From Loxodes magnus (Eukaryota; Ciliophora; Karyorelictea; Loxodida; Loxodidae): DNA of 64,000 nucleotides. Shown here piece after piece: positions 1 through 12,140 of the stretch; position 1 is the first letter of the stretch; the number at the start of each line of letters is the position of its first letter. Position numbers and translations under genes: made by a program. A model generated the notes under the pieces. It was given only the letters and a program-made list of their open reading frames with translations, was not told where the DNA came from and made no database searches. The stretch is from contig CAMPDV010001589.1 in the NCBI GenBank assembly GCA_946699065.1, positions 37,235 through 101,234 on the forward strand, in the 5' to 3' direction.

Positions 1-80
1 GTAGTAAGTGATTAGAAAAGTGAAGAAGTAAAGTAAGAATAGAAGATAGAATTTCAGTTTTAAGGAGTATGCTTTGAGAA

Positions 81-160
81 GTATTAAGTATTTAGAAAAG
101 TGAAGAAGTAAAGTAAGAAAAGAAGATAGAATTTCAGTTTTAAGGAGTATGCTTTGAGAA
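81..160. repeat. Reference 80-bp monomer, standard form
   Basis: This is a clean example of the commonest form. In unit coordinates it has a GTATTAAGTA opening (1-10), an A-tract GAAAAG (15-20), the purine run GAAGAAGTAAAGTAAG (22-37), a second A-tract and GAAGATAG (38-49), TTTCAG (52-57), a T-tract (58-61), AAGGAGTATG (62-71) and CTTTGAGAA (72-80). Only positions 55 and 72 are C. Most other units differ from it by a few substitutions at recurrent positions, such as 4, 12-14, 22, 30, 40, 46, 56-59 and 64-67. Confidence 0.95.
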
Positions 161-320
161 GTATTAATTATTTAGAAAAGTGAAGAAGTAAAGTAAGAAA
201 AGAAGATAGAATTTCAGTTTTAAGTAGTATGCTTTGAGAAGTAGTAAGTGATTAGAAAAGTGAAGAAGTAAAGTAAGAATAGAAGATAGAATTTCAGTTT
301 TAAGTAATATGCTTTGAGAA

Positions 321-480
321 GTATTAAGTATTTAGAAAAGTGAAGAAGTAAAGTAAGAAAAGAAGATAGAATTTCAGATTTAAGTAATATGCTTTGAGAA
401 GTAATAAGTATTTTGAAAAGTAAAGAAGTAAAGTAAGAATAGAAGATAGAATTTCAATATTAAGGAGTATGCTTTGAGAA
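321..480. repeat. Linked two-monomer variant: CAGATTT unit then CAATATT unit
   Basis: The unit at 321-400 carries CAGATTTAAGTAATAT. The unit at 401-480 carries TTTTGAAAAGTAAAG, AAGAATAGAAG and TTTCAATATTAAG together. These substitutions travel as a block. The same ordered pair recurs near 2,161-2,320, 3,760-3,920, 8,020-8,160, 10,260-10,380, 11,700-11,820, 12,900-13,020, 15,140-15,260 and 16,730-16,860. The second unit also occurs without its partner. The pairing means that copying involved at least two units at a time. CAATATTAAG also creates an AATATT hexamer that is diagnostic of this subfamily. Confidence 0.88.
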
Positions 481-2320
481 GTATTAAGTATTTAGAAAAG
501 TGAAGAAGTAAAGTAAGAAAAGAAGATAGAATTTCAGTTTTAAGTAGTATGCTTTGAGAAGTAGTAAGTGATTAGAAAAGTAAAGAAGTAAAGTAAGAAT
601 AGAAGATAGAATTTCAATATTAAGGAGTATGCTTTGAGAAGTAATAAGTATTTAGAAAAGTGAAGAAGTAAAGTAAGAAAAGAAGATAGAATTTCAGTTT
701 TAAGGAGTATGCTTTGAGAAGTAGTAAGTATTTAGAAAAGTGAAGAAGTAGAGTAAGAAAAGAAGATAGAATTTCAGTTTTAAGGAGTATGCTTTGAGAA
801 GTAATAAGTATTTAGAAAAGCGAAGAAGTAAAGTAAGAAAAGAAGATAGAATTTCAGTTTTAAGGAGTATGCTTTGAGAAGTAATAAGTATTTAGAAAAG
901 TGAAGAAGTAAAGTAAGAAAAGAAGATAGAATTTCAGTTTTAAGTAATATGCTTTGAGAAGTATTAAGTATTTAGAAAAGTGAAGAAGTAAAGTAAGAAA
1001 AGAAGATAGAATTTCAGATTTAAGTAATATGCTTTGAGAAGTAATAAGTATTTAGAAAAGTGAAGAAGTAGAGTAAGAAAAGAAGATAGAATTTCAGTTT
1101 TAAGGAGTATGCTTTGAGAAGTAATAAGTATTTTGAAAAGTAAAGAAGTAAAGTAAGAATAGAAGATAGAATTTCAATATTAAGGAGTATGCTTTGAGAA
1201 GTATTAAGTATTTAGAAAAGTGAAGAAGTAAAGTAAGAAAAGAAGATAGAATTTCAGTTTTAAGGAGTATGCTTTGAGAAGTAATAAGTATTTAGAAAAG
1301 TGAAGAAGTAAAGTAAGAAAAGAAGATAGAATTTCAGTTTTAAGTAATATGCTTTGAGAAGTAGTAAGTATTTAGAAAAGTGAAGAAGTAAAGTAAGAAA
1401 AGAAGATAGAATTTCAGTTTTAAGGAGTATTCTTTGAGAAGTAATAAGTATTTAGAAAAGTGAAGAAGTAAAGTAAGAAAAGAAGATAGAATTTCAGTTT
1501 TAAGGAGTATGCTTTGAGAAGTAGTAAGTATTTAGAAAAGTGAAGAAGTAAAGTAAGAAAAGAAGATAGAATTTCAGTTTTAAGGAGTATGCTTTGAGAA
1601 GTAATAAGTATTTAGAAAAGTGAAGAAGTAAAGTAAGAAAATAAGATAGAATTTCAGTTTTAAGGAGTATGCTTTGAGAAGTAATAAGTATTTAGAAAAG
1701 TGAAGAAGTAAAGTAAGAAAAGAAGATAGAATTTCAGTTTTAAGTAATATGCTTTGAGAAGTAATAAGTATTTAGAAAAGTGAAGAAGTAGAGTAAGAAA
1801 AGAAGATAGAATTTCAGTTTTAAGGAGTATGCTTTGAGAAGTAGTAAGTATTTAGAAAAGTGAAGAAGTAAAGTAAGAAAAGAAGATAGAATTTCAGTTT
1901 TAAGTAATATGCTTTGAGAAGTAATAAGTATTTTGAAAAGTAAAGAAGTAAAGTAAGAATAGAAGATAGAATTTCAATATTAAGGAGTATGCTTTGAGAA
2001 GTAATAAGTATTTAGAAAAGTGAAGAAGTAAAGTAAGAAAAGAAGATAGAATTTCAGTTTTAAGGAGTATGCTTTGAGAAGTAGTAAGTATTTAGAAAAG
2101 TGAAGAAGTAAAGTAAGAAAAGAAGATAGAATTTCAGTTTTAAGTAGTATGCTTTGAGAAGTAGTAAGTATTTAGAAAAGTGAAGAAGTAAAGTAAGAAA
2201 AGAAGATAGAATTTCAGATTTAAGTAATATGCTTTGAGAAGTAATAAGTATTTTGAAAAGTAAAGAAGTAAAGTAAGAATAGAAGATAGAATTTCAATAT
2301 TAAGGAGTATGCTTTGAGAA

Positions 2321-2400
2321 GTATTAAGTATTTAGAAAAGTGAAGAAGTAGAGTAAGAAAAGAACATAGAACTTCAGTTTTAAGTAGTATGCTTTGAGAA
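2321..2400. repeat. AACATAGAACTTC monomer subfamily
   Basis: This unit joins GTAGAGTAAG with AAGAACATAGAACTTCAG and TAAGTAGTAT, adding two C bases to a unit that normally has only two. The same set recurs near 2,721-2,800, 5,520-5,600, 6,960-7,040, 8,720-8,800, 9,500-9,600, 10,940-11,030, 13,600-13,680, 14,400-14,480, 16,080-16,150 and 17,360-17,430. It is nearly always followed by a GTAGAGTAAG unit ending in TAAGGAGTAT. Near 9,800, 11,240 and 14,680 the AACATAGAACTTC part sits on a GTAAAGTAAG background, so the linkage has been broken there by recombination or conversion. Confidence 0.85.
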
Positions 2401-2437
2401 GTAATAAGTATTTAGAAAAGTGAAGAAGTAGAGTAAG

Positions 2438-3661
2438 AAAAGAAGATAGAATTTCAGTTTTAAGGAGTATGCTTTGAGAAGTAATAAGTATTTAGAAAAG
2501 TGAAGAAGTAAAGTAAGAAAAGAAGATAGAATTTCAGTTTTAAGTATTATGCTTTGAGAAGTAATAAGTATTTAGAAAAGTGAAGAAGTAAAGTAAGAAA
2601 AGAAGATAGAATTTCAGTTTTAAGTATTATGCTTTGAGAAGTATTAAGTATTTAGAAAAGTGAAGAAGTAAAGTAAGAATAGAAGATAGAATTTCAGTTT
2701 TAAGGAGTATGCTTTGAGAAGTATTAAGTATTTAGAAAAGTGAAGAAGTAGAGTAAGAAAAGAACATAGAACTTCAGTTTTAAGTAGTATGCTTTGAGAA
2801 GTAATAAGTATTTAGAAAAGTGAAGAAGTAGAGTAAGAAAAGAAGATAGAATTTCAGTTTTAAGGAGTATGCTTTGAGAAGTAATAAGTATTTAGAAAAG
2901 TGAAGAAGTAAAGTAAGAAAAGAAGATAGAATTTCAGTTTTAAGTAATATGCTTTGAGAAGTAGTAAGTATTTAGAAAAGTGAAGAAGTAAAGTAAGAAA
3001 AGAAGATAGAATTTCAGTTTTAAGGAGTATTCTTTGAGAAGTAATAAGTATTTAGAAAAGTGAAGAAGTAAAGTAAGAAAAGAAGATAGAATTTCAGTTT
3101 TAAGGAGTATGCTTTGAGAAGTAGTAAGTATTTAGAAAAGTGAAGAAGTAAAGTAAGAAAAGAAGATAGAATTTCAGTTTTAAGTAATATGCTTTGAGAA
3201 GTAGTAAGTATTTAGAAAAGTGAAGAAGTAAAGTAAGAAAAGAAGATAGAATTTCAGTTTTAAGGAGTATGCTTTGAGAAGTAATAAGTATTTAGAAAGT
3301 GAATAAGTAAAGTAAGAAAAGAAGATAGAATTTCAGTTTTAAGGAGTATGCTTTGAGATGTAATAAGTATTTAGAAAGTGAATAAGTAAAGTAAGAAAAG
3401 AAGATAGAATTTCAGTTTTAAGTAATATGCTTTGAGAAGTAGTAAGTATTTAGAAAAGTGAAGAAGTAAAGTAAGAAAAGAAGATAGAATTTCAGTTTTA
3501 AGGAGTATGCTTTGAGAAGTATTAAGTATTTAGAAAAGTAAAGAAGTAAAGTAAGAATAGAAGATAGAATTTCAGTTTTAAGGAGTATGCTTTGAGAAGT
3601 AATAAGTATTTAGAAAAGTGAAGAAGTAAAGTAAGAAAAGAAGATAGAATTTCAGTTTTAA
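2438..3661. repeat. Higher-order duplication, copy 1 (offset 1,598 bp)
   Basis: This stretch matches 4,036-5,259 unit by unit at a constant offset of 1,598 bp, which is twenty units, two of them 79 bp. Shared rare markers include TAAGTATTAT units at 2,541 and 4,139, GTATTCTTTGAG at about 3,028 and 4,626, and a pair of consecutive 79-bp units with GAGATGTAAT between them. I saw one clear difference: AACATAGAACTTC near 2,763 is AACATAGAATTTC in the other copy. Confidence 0.85.
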
Positions 3662-4035
3662 GTAATATGCTTTGAGAAGTAGTAAGTATTTAGAAAAGTG
3701 AAGAAGTAAAGTAAGAAAAGAAGATAGAATTTCAGTTTTAAGGAGTATGCTTTGAGAAGTAGTAAGTATTTAGAAAAGTGAAGAAGTAAAGTAAGAAAAG
3801 AAGATAGAATTTCAGATTTAAGTAATATGCTTTGAGAAGTAATAAGTATTTTGAAAAGTAAAGAAGTAAAGTAAGAATAGAAGATAGAATTTCAATATTA
3901 AGTAATATGCTTTGAGAAGTATTAAGTATTTAGAAAAGTGAAGAAGTAAAGTAAGAAAAGAAGATAGAATTTCAGTTTTAAGTAATATGCTTTGAGAAGT
4001 AATAAGTATTTTGAAAAGTAAAGAAGTAAAGTAAG

Positions 4036-5259
4036 AATAGAAGATAGAATTTCAGTTTTAAGGAGTATGCTTTGAGAAGTAATAAGTATTTAGAAAAGTG
4101 AAGAAGTAAAGTAAGAAAAGAAGATAGAATTTCAGTTTTAAGTATTATGCTTTGAGAAGTAATAAGTATTTAGAAAAGTGAAGAAGTAAAGTAAGAAAAG
4201 AAGATAGAATTTCAGTTTTAAGTATTATGCTTTGAGAAGTATTAAGTATTTAGAAAAGTGAAGAAGTAAAGTAAGAATAGAAGATAGAATTTCAGTTTTA
4301 AGGAGTATGCTTTGAGAAGTATTAAGTATTTAGAAAAGTGAAGAAGTAGAGTAAGAAAAGAACATAGAATTTCAGTTTTAAGTAGTATGCTTTGAGAAGT
4401 AATAAGTATTTAGAAAAGTGAAGAAGTAGAGTAAGAAAAGAAGATAGAATTTCAGTTTTAAGGAGTATGCTTTGAGAAGTAATAAGTATTTAGAAAAGTG
4501 AAGAAGTAAAGTAAGAAAAGAAGATAGAATTTCAGTTTTAAGTAATATGCTTTGAGAAGTAGTAAGTATTTAGAAAAGTGAAGAAGTAAAGTAAGAAAAG
4601 AAGATAGAATTTCAGTTTTAAGGAGTATTCTTTGAGAAGTAATAAGTATTTAGAAAAGTGAAGAAGTAAAGTAAGAAAAGAAGATAGAATTTCAGTTTTA
4701 AGGAGTATGCTTTGAGAAGTAGTAAGTATTTAGAAAAGTGAAGAAGTAAAGTAAGAAAAGAAGATAGAATTTCAGTTTTAAGTAATATGCTTTGAGAAGT
4801 AGTAAGTATTTAGAAAAGTGAAGAAGTAAAGTAAGAAAAGAAGATAGAATTTCAGTTTTAAGGAGTATGCTTTGAGAAGTAATAAGTATTTAGAAAGTGA
4901 ATAAGTAAAGTAAGAAAAGAAGATAGAATTTCAGTTTTAAGGAGTATGCTTTGAGATGTAATAAGTATTTAGAAAGTGAATAAGTAAAGTAAGAAAAGAA
5001 GATAGAATTTCAGTTTTAAGTAATATGCTTTGAGAAGTAGTAAGTATTTAGAAAAGTGAAGAAGTAAAGTAAGAAAAGAAGATAGAATTTCAGTTTTAAG
5101 GAGTATGCTTTGAGAAGTATTAAGTATTTAGAAAAGTAAAGAAGTAAAGTAAGAATAGAAGATAGAATTTCAGTTTTAAGGAGTATGCTTTGAGAAGTAA
5201 TAAGTATTTAGAAAAGTGAAGAAGTAAAGTAAGAAAAGAAGATAGAATTTCAGTTTTAA
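4036..5259. repeat. Higher-order duplication, copy 2 (offset 1,598 bp)
   Basis: This is the second copy of 2,438-3,661. The match ends where this copy has TAGTACGCTT and the first has TAATATGCTT. The last part of this copy overlaps the start of the next duplication (about 4,940-5,740 with 6,380-7,180), so successive amplification events are nested here. An earlier, less complete relative of the same block, also with GTATTCTTTG, lies near 1,360-1,640. Confidence 0.85.
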
Positions 5260-5740
5260 GTAGTACGCTTTGAGAAGTAGTAAGTATTTAGAAAAGTGAA
5301 GAAGTAAAGTAAGAAAAGAAGATAGAATTTCAGTTTTAAGGAGTATGCTTTGAGAAGTAGTAAGTATTTAGAAAAGTGAAGAAGTAAAGTAAGAAAAGAA
5401 GATAGAATTTCAGTTTTAAGTAATATGCTTTGAGAGGTATTAAGTATTTAGAAAAGTGAAGAAGTAAAGTAAGAATAGAAGATAGAATTTCAGTTTTAAG
5501 GAGTATGCTTTGAGAAGTATTAAGTATTTAGAAAAGTGAAGAAGTAGAGTAAGAAAAGAACATAGAACTTCAGTTTTAAGTAGTATGCTTTGAGAAGTAA
5601 TAAGTATTTAGAAAAGTGAAGAAGTAGAGTAAGAAAAGAAGATAGAATTTCAGTTTTAAGGAGTATGCTTTGAGAAGTAATAAGTATTTAGAAAAGTGAA
5701 GAAGTAAAGTAAGAAAAGAAGATAGAATTTCAGTTTTAAG
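4940..5740. repeat. Higher-order duplication, copy 1 (offset 1,439 bp)
   Basis: The ordered markers are GAGATGTAAT with a 79-bp unit, then AGTACGCTTT at 5,262, GAGAGGTATT near 5,435 and AACATAGAACTTC near 5,560. They reappear at 6,701, about 6,874 and about 6,999, a constant offset of 1,439 bp (eighteen units, one shortened). Part of the block (about 5,180-5,520) also recurs at an offset of 640 bp, or eight units, at 5,820-6,160. The match ends near 5,741, where this copy has GAGTATG and the other ATTATG. Confidence 0.82.
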
Positions 5741-6379
5741 GAGTATGCTTTGAGAAGTATTATGTATTTAGAAAAGTAAAGAAGTAAAGTAAGAATAGAA
5801 GATAGAATTTCAATATTAAGGAGTATGCTTTGAGAAGTAATAAGTATTTAGAAAAGTGAAGAAGTAAAGTAAGAAAAGAAGATAGAATTTCAGTTTTAAG
5901 TAGTACGCTTTGAGAAGTAGTAAGTATTTAGAAAAGTGAAGAAGTAAAGTAAGAAAAGAAGATAGAATTTCAGTTTTAAGGAGTATGCTTTGAGAAGTAG
6001 TAAGTATTTAGAAAAGTGAAGAAGTAAAGTAAGAAAAGAAGATAGAATTTCAGTTTTAAGTAATATGCTTTGAGAGGTATTAAGTATTTAGAAAAGTGAA
6101 GAAGTAAAGTAAGAATAGAAGATAGAATTTCAGTTTTAAGGAGTATGCTTTGAGAAGTAGTAAGTATTTAGAAAAGTGAAGAAGTAAAGTAAGAAAAGAA
6201 GATAGAATTTCAGTTTTAAGTAATATGCTTTGAGAAGTAGTAAGTATTTAGAAAAGTGAAGAAGTAAAGTAAGAAAAGAAGATAGAATTTCAGTTTTAAG
6301 GAGTATGCTTTGAGAAGTATTAAGTATTTAGAAAAGTGAATAAGTAAAGTAAGAAAAGAACATAGAACTTCAGTTTTAA

Positions 6380-7180
6380 GGAGTATGCTTTGAGATGTAA
6401 TAAGTATTTAGAAAGTGAATAAGTAAAGTAAGAAAAGAAGATAGAATTTCAGTTTTAAGTAATATGCTTTGAGAAGTAGTAAGTATTTAGAAAAGTGAAG
6501 AAGTAAAGTAAGAAAAGAAGATAGAATTTCAGTTTTAAGGAGTATGCTTTGAGAAGTATTAAGTATTTAGAAAAGTAAAGAAGTAAAGTAAGAATAGAAG
6601 ATAGAATTTCAGTTTTAAGGAGTATGCTTTGAGAAGTAATAAGTATTTAGAAAAGTGAAGAAGTAAAGTAAGAAAAGAAGATAGAATTTCAGTTTTAAGT
6701 AGTACGCTTTGAGAAGTAGTAAGTATTTAGAAAAGTGAAGAAGTAAAGTAAGAAAAGAAGATAGAATTTCAGTTTTAAGGAGTATGCTTTGAGAAGTAGT
6801 AAGTATTTAGAAAAGTGAAGAAGTAAAGTAAGAAAAGAAGATAGAATTTCAGTTTTAAGTAATATGCTTTGAGAGGTATTAAGTATTTAGAAAAGTGAAG
6901 AAGTAAAGTAAGAATAGAAGATAGAATTTCAGTTTTAAGGAGTATGCTTTGAGAAGTATTAAGTATTTAGAAAAGTGAAGAAGTAGAGTAAGAAAAGAAC
7001 ATAGAACTTCAGTTTTAAGTAGTATGCTTTGAGAAGTAATAAGTATTTAGAAAAGTGAAGAAGTAGAGTAAGAAAAGAAGATAGAATTTCAGTTTTAAGG
7101 AGTATGCTTTGAGAAGTAATAAGTATTTAGAAAAGTGAAGAAGTAAAGTAAGAAAAGAAGATAGAATTTCAGTTTTAAGT
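6380..7180. repeat. Higher-order duplication, copy 2 (offset 1,439 bp)
   Basis: This is the second copy of 4,940-5,740. On its left edge the preceding unit carries CATAGAACTTC, where the other copy has the ordinary GATAGAATTTC, which marks the breakpoint near 6,360-6,390. It leads directly into the long run of exact 80-bp units that starts at 6,476. Confidence 0.82.
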
Positions 7181-7250
7181 ATTATGCTTTGAGAAGTAAT
7201 AAGTATTTAGAAAAGTGAAGAAGTAAAGTAAGAAAAGAAGATAGAATTTC

Positions 7251-10200
7251 AGTTTTAAGTAATATGCTTTGAGAAGTATTAAGTATTTAGAAAAGTGAAG
7301 AAGTAAAGTAAGAAAAGAAGATAGAATTTCAGTTTTAAGTAATATGCTTTGAGAAGTAATAAGTATTTTGAAAAGTAAAGAAGTAAAGTAAGAATAGAAG
7401 ATAGAATTTCAATATTAAGGAGTATGCTTTGAGAAGTAATAAGTATTTAGAAAAGTGAAGAAGTAAAGTAAGAAAAGAAGATAGAATTTCAGTTTTAAGG
7501 AGTATGCTTTGAGAAGTATTAAGTATTTAGAAAAGTGAAGAAGTAAAGTAAGAAAAGAAGATAGAATTTCAGATTTAAGTAATATGCTTTGAGAAGTAAT
7601 AAGTATTTAGAAAAGTGAAGAAGTAAAGTAAGAATAGAAGATAGAATTTCAGTTTTAAGGAGTATGCTTTGAGAAGTATTAAGTATTTAGAAAAGTGAAG
7701 AAGTAAAGTAAGAAAAGAAGATAGAATTTCAGTTTTAAGTAATATGCTTTGAGAAGTATTAAGTATTTAGAAAAGTGAAGAAGTAAAGTAAGAAAAGAAG
7801 ATAGAATTTCAGTTTTAAGTAATATGCTTTGATAAGTAATAAGTATTTTGAAAAGCGAAGAAGTAAAGTAAGAAAAGAAGATAGAATTTCAGTTTTAAGT
7901 ATTATGCTTTGAGAAGTAGTAAGTATTTAGAAAAGTGAAGAAGTAAAGTAAGAAAAGAAGATAGAATTTCAGTTTTAAGTAGTATGCTTTGAGAAGTATT
8001 AAGTATTTAGAAAAGTGAAGAAGTAAAGTAAGAAAAGAAGATAGAATTTCAGATTTAAGTAATATGCTTTGAGAAGTAATAAGTATTTTGAAAAGTAAAG
8101 AAGTAAAGTAAGAATAGAAGATAGAATTTCAATATTAAGGAGTATGCTTTGAGAAGTATTAAGTATTTAGAAAAGTGAAGAAGTAAAGTAAGAAAAGAAG
8201 ATAGAATTTCAGTTTTAAGTAATATGCTTTGAGAAGTAATAAGTATTTTGAAAAGTAAAGAAGTAAAGTAAGAATAGAAGATAGAATTTCAGATTTAAGT
8301 AATATGCTTTGAGAAGTAGAAAGTATTTTGAAAAGTAAAGAAGTAAAGTAAGAATAGAAGATAGAATTTCAATATTAAGGAGTATGCTTTGAGAAGTAAT
8401 AAGTATTTAGAAAAGTGAAGAAGTAAAGTAAGAAAAGAAGATAGAATTTCAGTTTTAAGGAGTATGCTTTGAGAAGTATTAAGTATTTAGAAAAGTAAAG
8501 AAGTAAAGTAAGAATAGAAGATAGAATTTCAGTTTTAAGGAGTATGCTTTGAGAAGTAATAAGTATTTAGAAAAGTGAAGAAGTAAAGTAAGAAAAGAAG
8601 ATAGAATTTCAGTTTTAAGTAGTACGCTTTGAGAAGTAGTAAGTATTTAGAAAAGTGAAGAAGTAAAGTAAGAAAAGAAGATAGAATTTCAGTTTTAAGG
8701 AGTATGCTTTGAGAAGTAGTAAGTATTTAGAAAAGTGAAGAAGTAGAGTAAGAAAAGAACATAGAACTTCAGTTTTAAGTAGTATGCTTTGAGAAGTAAT
8801 AAGTATTTAGAAAAGTGAAGAAGTAGAGTAAGAAAAGAAGATAGAATTTCAGTTTTAAGGAGTATGCTTTGAGAAGTAATAAGTATTTAGAAAAGTGAAG
8901 AAGTAAAGTAAGAAAAGAAGATAGAATTTCAGTTTTAAGTATTATGCTTTGAGAAGTAATAAGTATTTAGAAAAGTGAAGAAGTAAAGTAAGAAAAGAAG
9001 ATAGAATTTCAGTTTTAAGTAATATGCTTTGAGAAGTATTAAGTATTTAGAAAAGTGAAGAAGTAAAGTAAGAAAAGAAGATAGAATTTCAGTTTTAAGT
9101 AATATGCTTTGAGAAGTAATAAGTATTTTGAAAAGTAAAGAAGTAAAGTAAGAATAGAAGATAGAATTTCAATATTAAGGAGTATGCTTTGAGAAGTATT
9201 AAGTATTTAGAAAAGTGAAGAAGTAAAGTAAGAAAAGAAGATAGAATTTCAGTTTTAAGTAGTATGCTTTGAGAAGTAATAAGTATTTAGAAAAGTGAAG
9301 AAGTAGAGTAAGAAAAGAAGATAGAATTTCAGTTTTAAGGAGTATGCTTTGAGAAGTAGTAAGTATTTAGAAAAGTGAAGAAGTAAAGTAAGAAAAGAAG
9401 ATAGAATTTCAGTTTTAAGTAATATGCTTTGAGAGGTATTAAGTATTTAGAAAAGTGAAGAAGTAAAGTAAGAATAGAAGATAGAATTTCAGTTTTAAGG
9501 AGTATGCTTTGAGAAGTATTAAGTATTTAGAAAAGTGAAGAAGTAGAGTAAGAAAAGAACATAGAACTTCAGTTTTAAGTAGTATGCTTTGAGAAGTAAT
9601 AAGTATTTAGAAAAGTGAAGAAGTAGAGTAAGAAAAGAAGATAGAATTTCAGTTTTAAGGAGTATGCTTTGAGAAGTAATAAGTATTTAGAAAAGTGAAG
9701 AAGTAAAGTAAGAAAAGAAGATAGAATTTCAGTTTTAAGTATTATGCTTTGAGAAGTAATAAGTATTTAGAAAAGTGAAGAAGTAAAGTAAGAAAAGAAC
9801 ATAGAACTTCAGTTTTAAGTAGTATGCTTTGAGAAGTATTAAGTATTTAGAAAAGTGAAGAAGTAAAGTAAGAAAAGAAGATAGAATTTCAGTTTTAAGT
9901 AATATGCTTTGAGAAGTAATAAGTATTTTGAAAAGTAAAGAAGTAAAGTAAGAATAGAAGATAGAATTTCAATATTAAGGAGTATGCTTTGAGAAGTAAT
10001 AAGTATTTAGAAAAGTGAAGAAGTAAAGTAAGAAAAGAAGATAGAATTTCAGTTTTAAGTAGTATGCTTTGATAAGTAATAAGTATTTTGAAAAGCGAAG
10101 AAGTAAAGTAAGAAAAGAAGATAGAATTTCAGTTTTAAGTATTATGCTTTGAGAAGTAGTAAGTATTTAGAAAAGTGAAGAAGTAAAGTAAGAAAAGAAG

Positions 10201-10530
10201 ATAGAATTTCAGTTTTAAGTAGTATGCTTTGAGAAGTATTAAGTATTTAGAAAAGTGAAGAAGTAAAGTAAGAAAAGAAGATAGAATTTCAGATTTAAGT
10301 AATATGCTTTGAGAAGTAATAAGTATTTTGAAAAGTAAAGAAGTAAAGTAAGAATAGAAGATAGAATTTCAATATTAAGGAGTATGCTTTGAGAAGTAAT
10401 AAGTATTTAGAAAAGTGAAGAAGTAAAGTAAGAAAAGAAGATAGAGTATCAGTTTTAAGGAGTATGCTTTGAGAAGTAATAAGTATTTTGAAAAGTAAAG
10501 AAGTAAAGTAAGAATAGAAGATAGAATTTC
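7251..10530. repeat. 3.28-kb higher-order block, copy 1 (offset 4,880 bp)
   Basis: Forty-one consecutive units match 12,131-15,410 at an offset of exactly 4,880 bp (61 x 80). Rare markers shared at this offset include GATAAGTAAT at 7,831 and 12,711, GAGAAGTAGAAAG at 8,311 and 13,191, AGTACGCTTT at 8,621 and 13,501, GAGAGGTATT at 9,431 and 14,311, and GAGTATC at 10,441 and 15,321. Over 3.28 kb I noticed two unit differences: GTATT for GTAAT near 9,196, and GTAAT for GTAGT near 9,996. Its left part (7,651-7,920) is also copied at 10,531-10,800. Confidence 0.87.
9350..10530. repeat. 18-monomer higher-order unit, copy 1 (1,440 bp)
   Basis: GAGAGGTATT at 9,431, AACATAGAACTTC near 9,539 and 9,799, GATAAGTAAT at 10,071 and GAGTATC at 10,441 are all repeated 1,440 bp downstream (18 x 80). 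The same ordered set appears a third time from about 14,230. After 10,530 this copy switches to a segment otherwise found at 7,651-7,920, up to about 10,800. Confidence 0.87.
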
Positions 10531-10789
10531 AGTTTTAAGGAGTATGCTTTGAGAAGTATTAAGTATTTAGAAAAGTGAAGAAGTAAAGTAAGAAAAGAAG
10601 ATAGAATTTCAGTTTTAAGTAATATGCTTTGAGAAGTATTAAGTATTTAGAAAAGTGAAGAAGTAAAGTAAGAAAAGAAGATAGAATTTCAGTTTTAAGT
10701 AATATGCTTTGATAAGTAATAAGTATTTTGAAAAGCGAAGAAGTAAAGTAAGAAAAGAAGATAGAATTTCAGTTTTAAGTATTATGCTT

Positions 10790-12140
10790 TGAGAAGTAGT
10801 AAGTATTTAGAAAAGTGAAGAAGTAAAGTAAGAAAAGAAGATAGAATTTCAGTTTTAAGTAATATGCTTTGAGAGGTATTAAGTATTTAGAAAAGTGAAG
10901 AAGTAAAGTAAGAATAGAAGATAGAATTTCAGTTTTAAGGAGTATGCTTTGAGAAGTATTAAGTATTTAGAAAAGTGAAGAAGTAGAGTAAGAAAAGAAC
11001 ATAGAACTTCAGTTTTAAGTAGTATGCTTTGAGAAGTAATAAGTATTTAGAAAAGTGAAGAAGTAGAGTAAGAAAAGAAGATAGAATTTCAGTTTTAAGG
11101 AGTATGCTTTGAGAAGTAATAAGTATTTAGAAAAGTGAAGAAGTAAAGTAAGAAAAGAAGATAGAATTTCAGTTTTAAGTATTATGCTTTGAGAAGTAAT
11201 AAGTATTTAGAAAAGTGAAGAAGTAAAGTAAGAAAAGAACATAGAACTTCAGTTTTAAGTAGTATGCTTTGAGAAGTATTAAGTATTTAGAAAAGTGAAG
11301 AAGTAAAGTAAGAAAAGAAGATAGAATTTCAGTTTTAAGTAATATGCTTTGAGAAGTAATAAGTATTTTGAAAAGTAAAGAAGTAAAGTAAGAATAGAAG
11401 ATAGAATTTCAATATTAAGGAGTATGCTTTGAGAAGTAATAAGTATTTAGAAAAGTGAAGAAGTAAAGTAAGAAAAGAAGATAGAATTTCAGTTTTAAGT
11501 AGTATGCTTTGATAAGTAATAAGTATTTTGAAAAGCGAAGAAGTAAAGTAAGAAAAGAAGATAGAATTTCAGTTTTAAGTATTATGCTTTGAGAAGTAGT
11601 AAGTATTTAGAAAAGTGAAGAAGTAAAGTAAGAAAAGAAGATAGAATTTCAGTTTTAAGTAGTATGCTTTGAGAAGTATTAAGTATTTAGAAAAGTGAAG
11701 AAGTAAAGTAAGAAAAGAAGATAGAATTTCAGATTTAAGTAATATGCTTTGAGAAGTAATAAGTATTTTGAAAAGTAAAGAAGTAAAGTAAGAATAGAAG
11801 ATAGAATTTCAATATTAAGGAGTATGCTTTGAGAAGTAATAAGTATTTAGAAAAGTGAAGAAGTAAAGTAAGAAAAGAAGATAGAGTATCAGTTTTAAGG
11901 AGTATGCTTTGAGAAGTAATAAGTATTTTGAAAAGTAAAGAAGTAAAGTAAGAATAGAAGATAGAATTTCAATATTAAGGAGTATGCTTTGAGAAGTAAT
12001 AAGTATTTAGAAAAGTGAAGAAGTAAAGTAAGAAAAGAAGATAGAATTTCAGTTTTAAGGAGTATGCTTTGAGAAGTAATAAGTATTTTGAAAAGTAAAG
12101 AAGTAAAGTAAGAATAGAAGATAGAATTTCAATATTAAGT
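10790..12140. repeat. 18-monomer higher-order unit, copy 2
   Basis: This is adjacent to copy 1 at an offset of 1,440 bp, with GAGAGGTATT at 10,871, GATAAGTAAT at 11,511 and GAGTATC at 11,881. It matches the third copy (14,230-15,580) at an offset of 3,440 bp (43 x 80) as far as 12,140. There CAATATTAAGTAATATG in this copy replaces CAATATTAAGGAGTATG. Confidence 0.86.

Noticed and set aside
61-80. Shine-Dalgarno-like AAGGAG followed by ATG in most monomers
   Set aside because: The spacing between AAGGAG and ATG is only about one base (AAGGAGTATG), and the reading frame ATG CTT TGA stops after two codons. It is a chance motif repeated by the array.
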